Assembly (NCBI GenBank): GCA_907165135.1 | Contig: OU015570.1 | Coordinates: forward strand, 806,001 to 870,000 | Direction: 5' to 3' | DNA length: 64,000 bases | DNA from: Oikopleura dioica | Taxonomy: Eukaryota; Chordata; Appendicularia; Copelata; Oikopleuridae | Made by a program: the position numbers and the translations under genes | Shown here: positions 43,735-55,767 of the stretch, one piece after another | Numbering within the stretch: the first letter of the stretch is position 1 | Layout of the letters: every line of letters starts with the position of its first letter | The notes under the pieces: generated by a model | The model's input: the letters and a program-made list of their open reading frames with translations, nothing else | Database searches by the model: none | What the model was told of the DNA's origin: nothing

Positions 43735-43877
43735 TTGAAATCATCGGTAGAAAGAGATCAGTTTTTAGGGACGGTCATTAACGTTAGTGTGCTATTTTAT
43801 ATTCCTCGGCAAAGGGCGAGTAGCTCTACCCGGCATTGGCATAATATTCTAGCTCCCCGGTTATGCGGACACTAACA
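43735..43877 (+). repeat. 3' part of the 5' LTR of element E2
   Basis: Placed by homology to E1 just before the primer site (CCCCGGTTATGCGGAC). The left end is not resolved and the LTR probably starts within or just after the satellite repeat. Confidence 0.4.
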
Positions 43878-43879
43878 AA

Positions 43880-43889
43880 TGGTGTCAGA
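43880..43889 (+). promoter_or_regulatory. Primer binding site of E2 (tRNA-Leu type)
   Basis: TGGTGTCAGA, identical over ten bases to the E1 primer site, two bases after a terminal CA. Confidence 0.65.
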
Positions 43890-44674
43890 TACCTGGTCAT
43901 TTTCAAATCTCCGGATTTGTAAGTTTCCTCGACTGATCCTGCCCTTCTACTCTTAAGTCACAGTAACCTAGTACCGGAAGTTCATCCTATAGGAAACGCA
44001 CCACGTGAGCTCTTCAGAGGTAAGTCCATCCAGAACGTTAATTTTTTCAAAAAATGAAATTACATCCGCGGCCCCAGTCAAACCAATCAGAACGCCTGAA
44101 AGACACTACCCCCACGTGCAAGCTAGCTAGTAGTGTTATGCGGTTAACGAATACTGGCGATTTACTCAAGCGATAAGGACCCCTAGCCGCACGTGAATTT
44201 CCCTCTTGTCCAATCAGCGACCAGTATTCTCAAATGGGCCAATCACAACCGGTAATCCCCAACTTAGCTAGAAATGCCTATTTTTCGCGCTAAACAGCCA
44301 AGAATCAAGCCGGAAAGGCGAAATAAACGCAAATAATCGACTCAGGCTTAGATTTTTCAAAATTCTTCAAAATAAATCTGAGAAAAAGGAATTTTTCTCA
44401 ATAAATCTAAAAAAGATAATTCCCTTTTGATAAACGATGACAAAAGCCCCTCGATACAAGCAAAAACGCTCATTTCCCGCGGATTCGGAATAAAAAATTC
44501 CTGCTGAAGGCAGTGAAAGACATTCTTTGTTACAGTTGCCCGATTATACCTAGATATGCCCAATTTTAAACGAATTTACCCGCTGGGGGACAAAATACTA
44601 ATACGTTCTGGGGGACGGAAACTTTTCGGACCAATGGAGACTCACGTGAAAAGCTTCTACTAGATTAGATAAAA
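43890..44674 (+). other. 5' leader of E2
   Basis: A 785-base untranslated leader with three CCAATCA motifs (44,083, 44,210, 44,239). It is about twice the E1 leader; I see no inserted element that explains the difference. Confidence 0.45.
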
Positions 44675-45960
44675 ATGAGCCCGTACACAGAGTCAAAGTC
44701 GACACCTCTGGTACCCTCTCTGCTGTCTACTTCTACGATGTCTACTGCTACTACAACCGCAGAAGAATTTCGAATGAAATTGTGCGAAGTCAAACTTCTC
44801 CGGACGCAAATTCAGCGCTTCACTGTCGCACCCGAAGAATCCGATCCGCAACACGCGCACTATCAAGCGCTCAAAAACGATCTGAAAGCTGCCGAAGATG
44901 CAGTGATCGAATATAACCTGGCAAACCCCACTGCGGACGTTAAGCCCGAAATTGTCCACGCTCCCATGACCAACGAAAACGCATTTCGGGAGGCCTCCCT
45001 CATGACAAGCTACATCACAAGCTTGAAATTCAGCGGACGCTCTGATGAGGACTGCAGCAATCTCCTCACCAAAATCAAGGCTATAAGCCGAGCTTGCCCT
45101 TCAATCTCCTTCATGGAAATTTGTAATGCCGTGCAATCGTGCTTGCCCGCTTCCATCATCCGAACACTCGCTGGTAAAACCATCGCGACTAGCGACGAGT
45201 TAAAACAAGCAATAACCGCGACATATGGAAGCCATTCCAACATCTTCCAACGACTAGAAGAGTTTTTCTCCAAGAGAAAGAACTACAAAACCAGCTTCCC
45301 TCAATATCAATCTGAACTTGAAGCATCGCTCGACTCAATTGCTACTGTTCACAAGGAGTGGTTGAGGCGTCGAGCTTCACTTTCACGAAATGATAATGAA
45401 GAGCAAAAGGTTTACGCTCCTTCTTACGATGATTGCCTAGAACTAATAAATTTCCTGAAGATCCTGACTGAAGTGCGCACACAAGACGAGTCCCTCTTCA
45501 GAGAGATCTCAATCGAACTCACCTCAATTACCTCCCCTGCCCAGTTGGCGACACGTGCTGAGCAAATTCGACAGCAAGTTCATTCCAACAGCGGATTCAA
45601 TGCAGCTCACCGCGGTAGTCCTCGAGATAGTCCTCGAAACAGCCGTCCCGGCAGCAGCGACCGCAGAAAGAAGAACAAAAACGCAGATAAGGGCGACAAA
45701 GACGACATAAACGTCAACAATTCCAAAAAGCGTGGCGATAAAGACAAAAATCGAATGGCAGCCGCAGAAGCCACGACTGCTCCAAGCCATCGAAATCCCA
45801 GCAGCAGTATGGCGCCCACTACTCAAGCTGCAACCAAGAAATTCCCTCCGACGAAGAGGACGGAAGCTATCAGCTCCGAGACCCTACTCAAGTAGAAGAT
45901 GAATACTTCTCTGACGCATCCGAGGCTTCTGCGTACTCCGATGCTACGTCAAAAAACTAA
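44675..45960 (+). pseudogene. gag: Gag of E2 (one frameshift near the C terminus)
   Basis: The open frame from ATG 44,675 runs 406 codons to 45,895. Its capsid-like part (about residues 30-290) matches E1 gag. The tail is basic (Arg/Lys/Asp/Asn-rich) without zinc knuckle. From about 45,800 the homologous acidic C terminus ending SKN is in another frame, so one indel near 45,800 separates gag from its slippery site at 45,951. Confidence 0.85.
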
Positions 45961-45985
45961 ACTTCACCGGTGAAGGACCACCGTC
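45951..45985 (+). promoter_or_regulatory. -1 frameshift signal of E2
   Basis: A_AAA_AAC (45,951-45,957) followed by TAA. Downstream, ACCGG (45,966-45,970) can pair with the CCGGT at about 45,985, or CTTCA/TGAAG (45,962-45,975) can form a smaller hairpin. The -1 frame is open into the protease. Confidence 0.75.
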
Positions 45986-46303
45986 CGGTATAGAAAACGC
46001 AAGTGGTCCCCTTATCCTGTCAAGGCGAGTTCAGCGCAGCTGCTCCCCTCAATTCATCCCGGTTTTCTTCCCAGAAAACCCCTTCCCCGATACATTTATC
46101 AACTCACTATTCGACCCCGGCTCTTTCGGAAGAATTATACGAGAATCTGTCGTACAACACTTTCAACTTGACGTCAAACTAACTACGCAGACAATCTCTG
46201 GCGTCGGCTCCAATAATAAGCAATGCCTCGGCGAAGTCACCTGCGACATCAAAGTAGGAAAAACACTCTGTGGCCTCGAGTAAAGTTCTACGTTGTCAAC
46301 AAC

Positions 46304-47372
46304 CAGGGATGTACATTTTCTAAAATTTTCAACTGCGGTGCGGTGCAAACTGCGATTTTTTTTTGACGATTTTCTGCGGTGCGAACTGCGAGATTTAAAA
46401 TTTTCTCTTCGCAGTGCGGCGCAGACTGCGATTTTCTGCGATCTTCGGAAAAAATTGAAAAATGCGGTAAATTCTGCGATTTTCTGCGAAACTGCGGAAA
46501 ATAAGCTGAAACTGCGCTTAATTCTGCGATTTTTGTGAAAAATGCGAAATTTTCTGCGAAATGCGATCCGAGTGAAAAGAGTGGTCATTATTATGACGGG
46601 CAGAGTTGCATTTTTGAAAATTTTTCTAAGCTAAGCAAGAGGGCCGTCTCAGCCCCGTTCCATGATTTTTAAGTTTAAGGGCTTGACGGCCCTTCGGGCC
46701 GTCTCAGCCCCGTTCCATGATTTTTAAGTTTAAGGGCTTGACGGCCCTTCGGGCCGTCTCAGCCCCGTTCCATGATTTTTAAGTTTAAGGGCTTGACGGC
46801 CCTTCGGGCCGTCTCAGCCCCGTTCCATGATTTTTAAGTTTAAGGGCTTGACGGCCCTTCGGGCCGTCTCAGCCCCGTTCCATGATTTTTAAGTTTAAGG
46901 GGCTTGACAAAGGCTTTGAACTATGAGTTGATCAATCTCAGTTCTGTCCCCAACCCCTCCCTCACCCATTATTTAAAAAATTAAAATTATCACTGTTTTT
47001 AGCTCAATTATGGTTTTGATTTAAAGTTTGATCAAGTTGGGCGAACGGCGACTTGGACAAACGGAGACCATTCTTACGACGCCCTATTTTTCGTATACTG
47101 TATGTATTTCCAGTAACACACAAGAGAAAAACTTGAAAAAATTGCTGGAAAATGACCGCAGAATCCGCAGTCTGCGAACTGCGAGATTAATCAAAAACTG
47201 CGGTAAATGACTGTGGAAAAATCGCAGTTTTCGAAAATTCTGCGAAAACTGCGGACTGCGGTGCGATGTGCATACGTGTGCTATGACTGCGCTGCGAAGT
47301 GCGAATTTCCGCAGTTCGCAGGTCGCACTGCGAAGGTTTCTGCGATTTCCCCACTGCGAATGTACATCCCTG
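46304..47372. mobile_element. hAT-like non-autonomous element inserted in E2 pol
   Basis: Perfect 14 bp terminal inverted repeats CAGGGATGTACATT, flanked by the 8 bp duplication TCAACAAC (46,296-46,303 and 47,373-47,380). Eight-base duplications and CAGGG ends are typical of hAT transposons. Both subterminal regions are packed with CTGCGATTTTCTGCG-like words, likely transposase sites. No transposase is encoded. The middle carries the inverted satellite-bearing repeat. A truncated relative is at 14,805. Confidence 0.93.
46641..46980 (-). repeat. Satellite-bearing repeat, inverted: five 55 bp units
   Basis: Units start at 46,641, 46,696, 46,751, 46,806 and 46,861 with almost no differences; each has CTTCGGGCCGTCTCAGCCCC. 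The head of the family (CCCCAACCCCTCCCTCACCC on this strand) follows at about 46,948. It is nested inside the hAT-like element. The unit is one base shorter than at 43,358. Confidence 0.9.
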
Positions 47373-50300
47373 TCAACAACGATATGATAAAACTTTATGC
47401 GATCTTCGGTCGAAATCCGATGAATCTGAGATGCTCAGAAATCGCGTGCAACATCGTCAACCGCACACTCTTCTTCAAAAATAAAGCCGGATGGGCCCGC
47501 GTGCCGTACATTGGTGCGCCCTCCCGAGACGCCTTTAGCGAGAAAACGGAACAGCACAAGTTCAACGCGATCAGCAGCTTAGAAGACCCCTTCAAATACA
47601 TCGAAGGAATAAAATCATGACTCGGCCCAGATATCAACTGTACAAACGACAATGCCCCAGAAGCCGTCATAATTGGCGGACTTATGGAGAAACATAAAAG
47701 AGTTTTTGCGATGGAAGACCGCCCAATCGGTCAATTTACATCATACAAAGCCAGAATCCCCACCATCGAAGGCAGAACTGCCAGTGCACACCAGGTGGAA
47801 CGGCTCAAGAAAATCACCGTCCTCGCAAAATGCAAAAACAATAAGGGATTTAACACCCCGATCCTCCCTGTTGCGAAGCCCGACGGATATACTAGACTCG
47901 TCATGAATTTCAAGGCAACCCTCAACAAGATCTTGTGCGAAGAAGACTCTTTCTGCGTACCGGACCTTGGAACAGAGTCGATCATCCCGCCCTACCAGAA
48001 GTACCTCAAGCTCGACGTTAGAGCTGGATACTGGAACGTACCCGTCGAAGAATGTGACCAAAACAAGCTTTCCATCATGTGGAAGTCGCAAAACCTGATG
48101 TTTACGCGCTTACCGTTCGGTCTCAAGACCAGTGGCTCGATTTTCAGTCGTGCCCTGGCCCACTCTCTCGAAAGCGTCACTCACAAGGAGAACTTCAAAT
48201 GCTACATACATTGATGATATCCTCATTTTCGCCGAAAATTTCGACGTTTTCTACCAAACCGTGGACGAAATATTTGGCTGTCTCAACAAATTCGGCTGGG
48301 TAGTCGCCGGAAACAAAGTCCACGCCCTCTACGACCGCGTCAAATGGCTCGGCCGGATGATCACCCCGCTTGGATCGATTGCCGATCCTGGAAACGCAAA
48401 CGCATTCCGGAAAATGGCCCCTCCTAAAACGTACAAAGCCTCTTGGGCGCCATGAACTGGCTGAGACAATACGCCGCGGCACGCGAAGATCAAAATGTAG
48501 CAAAGATGTCATTTTCTGCCATCATCAAACCCATTTCCAATCTGCTGAAAACGAATAAACCCGGAAAGAAGCATACCTGGACTCGCGAATCCGACAAAGC
48601 CCTCGAAATCATCAAGGAACGACTCTGCTCCCCGATGATGATTTACCACCCAGACTGGTCGCTACCTTTTACACTTACCATGGATGCTTCAAAATACGCA
48701 ATGGGTTACTGCCTGACCCAATGTGTAGAGGGACAGAAATGGAGAACCATCCGCGATAATTCGAAAACGCTCAACGACGCTCAGACACGATACTCAGCTA
48801 CTGAACGGGAAAGTTTAGCAGTTGAATGGGCGATTATGGATGCAAAAGTATTCCTCCGCGGCCGAAAATTCGTTGTTCGAGTCGATCACCGAGCACTTAC
48901 CTTTTTGGACTGCAAACTACCGCGGAACGATAAATTAGCGCGATGGCTAAACACCGTCTCCCAGTTCAACTTCATAGTTACTTACCTCCCCGGAAAAGAC
49001 AATTCCATCGCATATTTTCTCAGCAGAAATCCAGAACAACCAGTAAGCCGGCCATCGAAAGATATCCCGTCAGAACCGGCTGGTAGATTCTTAAACATCG
49101 GCAAATTCGAAGTCTACATCCCATCCTTGGCCGACACAGAAAGTGACGACAAAATCAAACTCAACGGCGATGATCTAACTTGCCCGGAGTCGATCGTCGC
49201 TCTGGTGAGCAAAAACGACCCTATCATGGAAGACAGCGTTATAACCAGAATCAGCAGCGAGCAATACGCTGATGAAAACAACAAGAAGATTTTGGAATCA
49301 GTTGAACACAATTTCGAGTTCCCGAAGTTGTCCGACGCTAAGGAAGACGATGAAGTAAGCTGGCTCCGCCGCCACCGAAATAAAATCGCCAGATGCGAAG
49401 AAACTGGCGCACTTCTCGTCGACGGCAAAATCTACGTTCCCAGAGCCCTCCGCCCGGATGTACTCAGTCGATATCATAACGACAATAACCATATGGGCGC
49501 CGCACGCATGAAGAGTGCAATGATCCATCTAACTTGGCCCGAGAAAGCCGACGACAAAGTCAACTTCAGCAGGAGTTGCATTAACTGCAAGCATCGGTCA
49601 ATCTCGACAGCCTGAACTGCAAAGCATTACGAAAGGAACGAGCATCTTCGAACACATTCTATTCGATTTCGTCGATATGCCGGTCACGAAACTTGGTTTC
49701 AAATACATCCTCACTGTCATCGACACATACTCGCGATTCTTGGTCGCTGTACCATGCAGAAACCACCGCGCAGTCGACGCAGTTAAAGGAATCAGAGACC
49801 ACGTGCTCCATCGATTTCCGCGGGTAGTATCAATTTCCAGCGACAGAGGAAGACATTTTGTCGCGGAGATGAATCAACAATTCGCCAAATTACATAACAT
49901 CACTTGACGATACCATACGAGTTACAGACCGCAAAGTACTGGCCTTCTAGAGGTTCAGCATCGAACCATCAAAGATGCACTCTTTGTGATGGTCCACGCA
50001 ACTCAAGCTGAATGGACCGATTGCCTTCAGCACGTCGTCTCTACTATCAACCGACTCCCAAATTGCTCCACCAAAATCTCACCGAAAAACCGCGATTGTG
50101 TGAATACGACTTAGTCACGCAAACAGAAGATCTGACGGTCGACGAATATACAAAGGGACGATATGAAGCAAAAAGAACGCTTCACGAAAGAATCATGAAG
50201 TTTCAAGCAGAAGCAGATGCCGCGTTACGAAAACAAACGCAGCCGAAGGTTCCGGCTCCTGAAATTGTCGAAGGCGATTTTGTTGTCCTTCATCGACCCA

Positions 50301-50905
50301 ACTCTGCTACCGCCAAAAGGACAAAAGTCACATGGCTCGGTCCGTTCGAAGTTACTGCCAGTAACGGCTCCGTCGTCCGTATCAAAGACATTGAAGGCGC
50401 CGAAGATTGGGTCCACCGAACACAAGTCCAGAAAGTCGAAGAAGAAAAACCGGCTTTAGGCCCGCTACCGTGGTTCCCGGACTTCAGAATCCCTCTCAGA
50501 GCAACGCAATACCATCACGAGCCGCCAAACATACAGCTCAACGAACCTGAAAGAGTCGAGATGCGTGACCCTAGTCCAAGGGACTCTCTCGACAGCACAA
50601 CCGCGGAAAAGGCTCCCACTGAGCCCGAGACTACAAATCTCGACCTGACTCCTCCAACTTCACCTGTGAAGGATTGCTCTCCGCCTCCAAGGGCGCAGTC
50701 AACCTCACCTGTGAGGAATGCGAGACGGTCTATGTCCCCAGGTTCGATGAAAACGAGAAACCGATCTAGAATTCAAAGAGGAGAAGACAAGAAGACACAA
50801 GAACTACTCAATTTTCCCGCTCGTTCGAATTTCAAAGTACTGAAATTTCGACACGAAACACTAGTAGCACCTAAGTACACTGTTCCAAAATTTATTATTC
50901 CTTGA

Positions 50906-51952
50906 AAATCTTTATTCTTATTATTATATACATTATTATTATATACATTATGTACATTATTATGCACAGAAGAAAGAAGAAACTGTTCATTTATTTTATT
51001 TTTACTTTCACTCTTCCTTGATTTCAGCTGCAAATAAAATTTCTGATACTAGGGGAGTACTCTGGTAGGCGCTCCTGAGCACGAGAGACGCGTCCTCAAA
51101 AGGAGCGTCCCTCGGGCCCAGAGCGCAGTCCGCCCGCACTCTCCCCGACAGCCAGACAGCCCACTATATTCCGAGCCAGTTGTAAGGTTTACGATCAGAA
51201 AATTAGTCAAAATTGATGAAAGAAATAAAAATTTAAAGGTGGCAGAAAAATGTCAAAAAGTTTGATGAAAGCAATTAAAAAATCCCAAGAATGGCCGAAA
51301 ATTCGATGTTCAATAAGTGTACAATTACTGTTCTAGCAGGCGAACTTGCAGCCGTTATCGATTAAAATAAAAAGAACTCTTCTTGTAAATGCATCATTTT
51401 CCAAACAAAAACAATTTTTTGCTTCTTTATTATGTCGATATCTTGTATGAGGTCAGAATCAGAAACATTTGATTTACCTACTTTTCTGGAAAACGGTAAT
51501 TTTTAAATTTAACGACTGTCCAATTCCGAGCGTTTGTGATTCTTGGCGATTATTTGTGCTGAATTTGCAGTTTTTTTCAGCTTAGATCTGCATTTAAATT
51601 ACTTCGCGTTAAAAGAGCAGAGAATCGCAGATGATCAGCTTAATTTTCTGCGTAAAAGATGTCTTCCAAAAACGATGTTTCACCTGCTGATTTGCTGAAA
51701 AAGGGAAGCAGAGAGAATATTCCGAGCGAGATAATGAATCGGACAATCGGATGATCTGAGAAAACTGGTGGCGAGCGGCTTCGTTCGCAAAGGCTTTTTC
51801 GCGGCGTTCGAAAAATCGAAAAATTTTTCGCGGAAAATCGTTAACAACTTTTTCAAAATGAGTTCCAGCTGTAGAAACAGACTGCTCTTGCCAAGGACAG
51901 AATCAATCAAAATGAACGTGTTAGAGTAAAATTTCTTTAATCTTTTTAATTT
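50906..51952. other. 3' flank of E2 and non-coding DNA
   Basis: After pol there are TATTATTATATACATTA repeats (50,915-50,960), then AGGGGAG (about 51,051), which may be the E2 polypurine tract, followed by a CG-rich segment to about 51,180 that could be the start of a 3' LTR. I cannot define LTR ends. The remainder is unassigned. Confidence 0.4.
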
Positions 51953-52502
51953 GGGTGCGCGTCAATAGCTACGGTTTGGGGGGTTTGCGTCAGTTGCTAC
52001 GGTTGCGTCAATAGCTACGGTGCGTCAAAAGCTACGGTTAAAAATGAGTCATAGAGACCATAGAAACTGACACACAGTTTAGGGTGGGCATCAACCTAGG
52101 TCGGGTTTGCCGGTAATTTAGAAAATGACAAGAATCTGAAGCTATCTAAGTCGGTCGGAACGAGATTGTGGTCGCTTTTCGCTTTCAAAAATGATACCAA
52201 TATGAAAAAATACCAATTTTAGCGTTTATTCAATGAACATGGTCCACAATATTACTTATTATTTTTTTGTAAGCGAAAAGCGACCACACTCTCGTTCCGA
52301 CCGACCTAGATAGCTTCAGATTCTTCTGGTTTTCTCAATTACCGGCAAACCCGACCTAGGTTGATGCCCACCCTAAACTGTGTGTCAATTTCTATGTTCT
52401 CTATGACTCATTTTTAACCGTAGCTATTGACGCACCGTAGCTATTGACGCAACCGTAGCTACTGACGCAAACCCGCCAAACCGTAGCTAATGACGCGCAC
52501 CC
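51953..52502. mobile_element. Mutator-like (MULE) non-autonomous element
   Basis: A 550 bp element made almost entirely of two inverted arms of about 235 bp, beginning GGGTGCGCGTCAATAGCTAC. It is flanked by the 9 bp duplication TTTTAATTT (51,944-51,952 and 52,503-52,511). Long inverted ends plus 9 bp duplications are typical of Mutator-like elements. Each arm begins with four GCGTCA...GCTACGGT repeats of 15-17 bp, probable transposase sites. Confidence 0.85.
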
Positions 52503-52579
52503 TTTTAATTTTGCTTTCAACGAATTTATTGTATATGGAAATCCGCAAAAATAGAATTTTTCTGGTAGACGCTTGTTAT

Positions 52580-53430
52580 GTCCCCAAATGCTTCGAATGG
52601 TGGTATGCGGTCCCACGATTGGAAAATTTTTCTAATTTGGGGACCATCTCCCAAGATAAGCTTTTTCTAACCTGGGGACGAAAGTATCTAGATTAGGATT
52701 TCTTTCTAATATTGGTACCTGATCCCCAGGTGACGACAACGGCCTGACCAAAATGGATCTTCGAATCTTGGAACAATTTTTCGCGCAAAATCACAAATTT
52801 TCTACGAAGTTTCTTGTTACATTTCTACAAGACAGGCGCGGAGCGCATAAGCACTCTTTGGAAAAAATGACTTTTCTGAATCTAGAACTTGATATTAGAA
52901 AATAATGAAGTCCAAAGATTCGCGATCGCATCTGTCAGGCCGTTGTCGTCACCTGGGGACCAGGTATAAAGATTAGAAAAAATCCAAATCTTGCTTCCCT
53001 CGTCCCCAGATAAGAAATAAAAGCTAATATTGGTACCAGGTCCCCAGATTAGAAAAAAGTCCAATCTTGGTACCTGGTCCCTGACAAGACTGTAGAAAAA
53101 CTTTACATTTTGTAAATATTTTATTTATGAATTTTACGCCTATTGCAGCACACCTTTCCTATTCTTCTATCTACGCGCTGACCTGATTCCAATCGAGGCA
53201 GTGACGACCCGCTGATTCGAATCATTGACCAACTGACCCACTTTAATCAGCTGATTTTACGCTTGACACAGTTCTGACCCTTTATAAGCGACTCTGCCAA
53301 GACAAAATTATTCAATTTCACAATAATACCAATCGAAAGGTTCAATTTTCTCTTTCCTTTTCTACAGACGCATCAGTCCCCAGGTGACAACTGACGACCG
53401 TTCCGAATGTCTCCGTCTGATCTTGTGGAC
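52580..53430. mobile_element. Foldback repeat split by a solo LTR
   Basis: Segments with CCCCAGGTGACGACAACGGC (about 52,729) and the complement GCCGTTGTCGTCACCTGGGG (about 52,941) form inverted arms, with further GGTACCTGGTCCCC-like words outward on both sides. Family A inserted in the right arm within GGTCCCCAGG and left only an LTR. Confidence 0.65.
53082..53375 (+). repeat. Solo LTR of family A
   Basis: A 294 bp copy of the A LTR, roughly nine substitutions from those at 2,686 and 9,419, with 5 bp target duplications GTCCC (53,077-53,081 and 53,376-53,380). Internal sequence is gone, as after recombination between two LTRs. Confidence 0.95.
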
Positions 53431-53896
53431 ATCAAATTTGCGAACATTTTTTAGATTATAACTTATAATTTATAAGGGGTTTTTTGTCAATTGATATCTT
53501 TTTATATCTTTTTTATAGCCAACTTTATGGGCTACTGTTTTGGGCATTTTCAACCGGAAATTCAGCCGATTTGGGCTGATGAATTGGGGCGTATAATAGC
53601 TCTACGGATAGCTCAGGTGCTATACGCAATTCTCTAGTACAGAGAATTATTACGTTTAAGGCAAACCTTCCACTAGGAGGCGTCAAAACTTGAAAATTCT
53701 GAAAAAAGGCAATTTTAGGCCATTTTTGACTCAAAATTCAGCCACTTTGGGCTTACACAAACACGATCTCAAAAGAGATTTAGATAGAATATAGCCTTAT
53801 CTTCAATCTCTAGTCTAGAAACTTAATTGGTCAAGTAATAAAAAATTTTCTTAGGAACAACAAAATGTACCCATTTATGGCATTTTTCAGTATAAA
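53431..53896. other. Non-coding spacer
   Basis: No element or gene recognised between the solo LTR/foldback region and the next A copy. Confidence 0.5.
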
Positions 53897-53988
53897 TTAT
53901 AAGCGACTCTGCCAAGACAAAATTATTCAATTTCACAAAAACCAATCCAAAGGTTCAATTTTCTCTTTGCTTTTCTACAGACGCATCA
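53897..53988 (+). repeat. 3' end of a 5' LTR, decayed A copy
   Basis: Matches the A LTR from TTATAAGCG to its end; the upstream two thirds are missing. The LTR terminal A is again the A of the gag ATG. Confidence 0.9.
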
Positions 53989-54788
53989 TGGTGACCAACG
54001 TTGCGATTCGACACCTCTTCGAACTTTTTGAGGACTTTACAAATAACACGACGCCAGAGACTAAAATTTCGACGAAATAGACTAAGACACAACCCAAGAG
54101 AATCGAAACATTTGTTAAAGAGATTTTGGAACGAATTGGCTTGATCTTTAAGCCATCAATGACGGAACATAAGATCAGCGACGAGACAAAGACTGCACTA
54201 GAAGCACAGTTCAAGAGCACACGCCGACGAATCTGCCTTTCGCATTTTGATCGGCAATTTCGAGAACGATACGAGGACGAGTTTGAGGATATTAAAGGAT
54301 CAACCGATTTCTATGCCTTGCTTCATCAGATCATTGGAGAAGAAATACCTGAGGAGCTTGCATAAGAAGCACGAGAGAAGCTCTCTACAATCACCAGGCG
54401 AACCGACGAGGAAGAGACTTTCACAAGATTCTACACGAGAATTGAAAAACTTGCCAGCTTAGCAAGTAAAGGTTACCTTTTACAAAATTAAAGCAGTTCC
54501 CCGACAACCACAACGAGAGAATTTCGCTCCTTTTCGCCAGACGACTGAACAGCGAAATGCGATCAACACGACAGCACAATTTACCGCTCCCCGAATGAAT
54601 CAATACAACCAGAAACGACTGCGAGCAGAACTTGAACGACGACGAGACGGCATGATAGTCACCTGCTATTCTTGCGGAATGAAGGGCCACTCGAAAAAGA
54701 GCTGCAGAGGAACAGTGATCTGCCTTATCTGTAACCAAGGAGGTCACATCAAGGACATCTGCCCGACCCGACAGCCAAAAACTAACTT
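53988..54788 (+). pseudogene. gag: Gag of the decayed A copy
   Basis: Close to element A gag but with TAG at about 54,078, TAA at about 54,363 and a deletion of roughly 300 bases near 54,475 that removes the middle third. The knuckles remain (second one altered around NQGG). The slippery run has only five A residues (about 54,777-54,781), so the frameshift signal is destroyed. Confidence 0.92.
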
Positions 54789-55671
54789 CTAGACTTTATT
54801 ATTCGTCAGATAGAGTCCACGCATCCGTCTCGACAATCATGCATCGAGTCGGACCAAAATAACTTACAAAAGCAAGAATCTACGGTCAGCAAACATATTT
54901 TCAGTTAGATACCGGCGCTCAGGTGTCCTGTATCTCTCGTTCTCTTATCCCGCCATCAATTTTCAAATCAATCATCCCCTCGTCAATACAGCTCCAGTCG
55001 TATAATTGAAACAAAATTCAAGTATATGGCTGCCTTTCAGCCACAATAGTAATCGGCCAGCTTTTGCTTAAAAATTGTATATTTCAAGTCGTACGAGATC
55101 ACTGCTCGCCGATTCTTGGAACTCCAGAGCTCTCCGAAAACAATCTTCTTAACGACCTGCGATCCAGTTGTCTCCGCCAAGGCAGCACGACGGAGCCAAT
55201 CATAATCTGCAAGAGTCCAGCAGCTGGCATCAAAGCTATATCTAAATCCCAGTTCTTTTCAACTACCGCGACATCAACCTCTCAAGTCAAAATTCAACCA
55301 CGATCATCAACTTTCATCGATGTCGACCTTTCTGTGCCATTCCCGAACCAGTCACTAAAAATAAAACCTTCGAAGTATACGACCAGTGTATTCAATTAAG
55401 CAGCTTTCAAAATCAAGTACGAATTCACCTTGCGAACAATACAGCTCTTCCGATCCACATAAGCAAGAATGCAGTCGTATGCAGAATAAATGAGGTTGAA
55501 GTAAGATTACCCGATGCAGCAAAGGAAGGAAAATTCGAGCAAATTATGAAGGAGCTCTCAATAGGCGAAGCCCCACCTAGAATAAGAAGGAAACTTGACG
55601 AAATTATCTCCAATTACACAAATAGGCTCGCTGTAGAAGATGAAAAACTCGGCACTACAGATGCGATGAAC
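54785..55671 (+). pseudogene. pol: Pol fragment of the decayed A copy
   Basis: Matches A pol from the protease (DTGAQ near 54,910) to the residues just before RT, where homology ends abruptly at about 55,670. Stops occur at about 54,861 and 55,010 and there is a short deletion near 55,335. Confidence 0.9.
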
Positions 55672-55767
55672 TTCATCGTCCAGAATCAACGACGTAATTT
55701 TGCGTTCGCCGTCAGCAAACAACCAGCAAATCATCAGCGTAATTACCCGTTGAATTCATCCGCTCAT

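Larger units (their letters stand above)
45957..50905 (+). pseudogene. pol: Pol of E2, interrupted by a hAT-like element
   Basis: Order: protease with DPG instead of DTG (about 46,117), the hAT-like insertion (46,304-47,372), the rest of protease with IFGR (about 47,403), RT with YIDD (about 48,205), RNase H with MDASK (about 48,683), integrase zinc site (about 49,470-49,590), core D (about 49,715) and D (about 49,843) and E (about 49,940), GPF module (about 50,340), and an unstructured Pro/Ser-rich C terminus to 50,905. Lesions include TAA 46,281, TGA 47,618, frameshifts near 48,205, 48,440, 49,615 and 50,100, and TGA 49,905. It is clearly dead but nearly full length. Confidence 0.88.
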
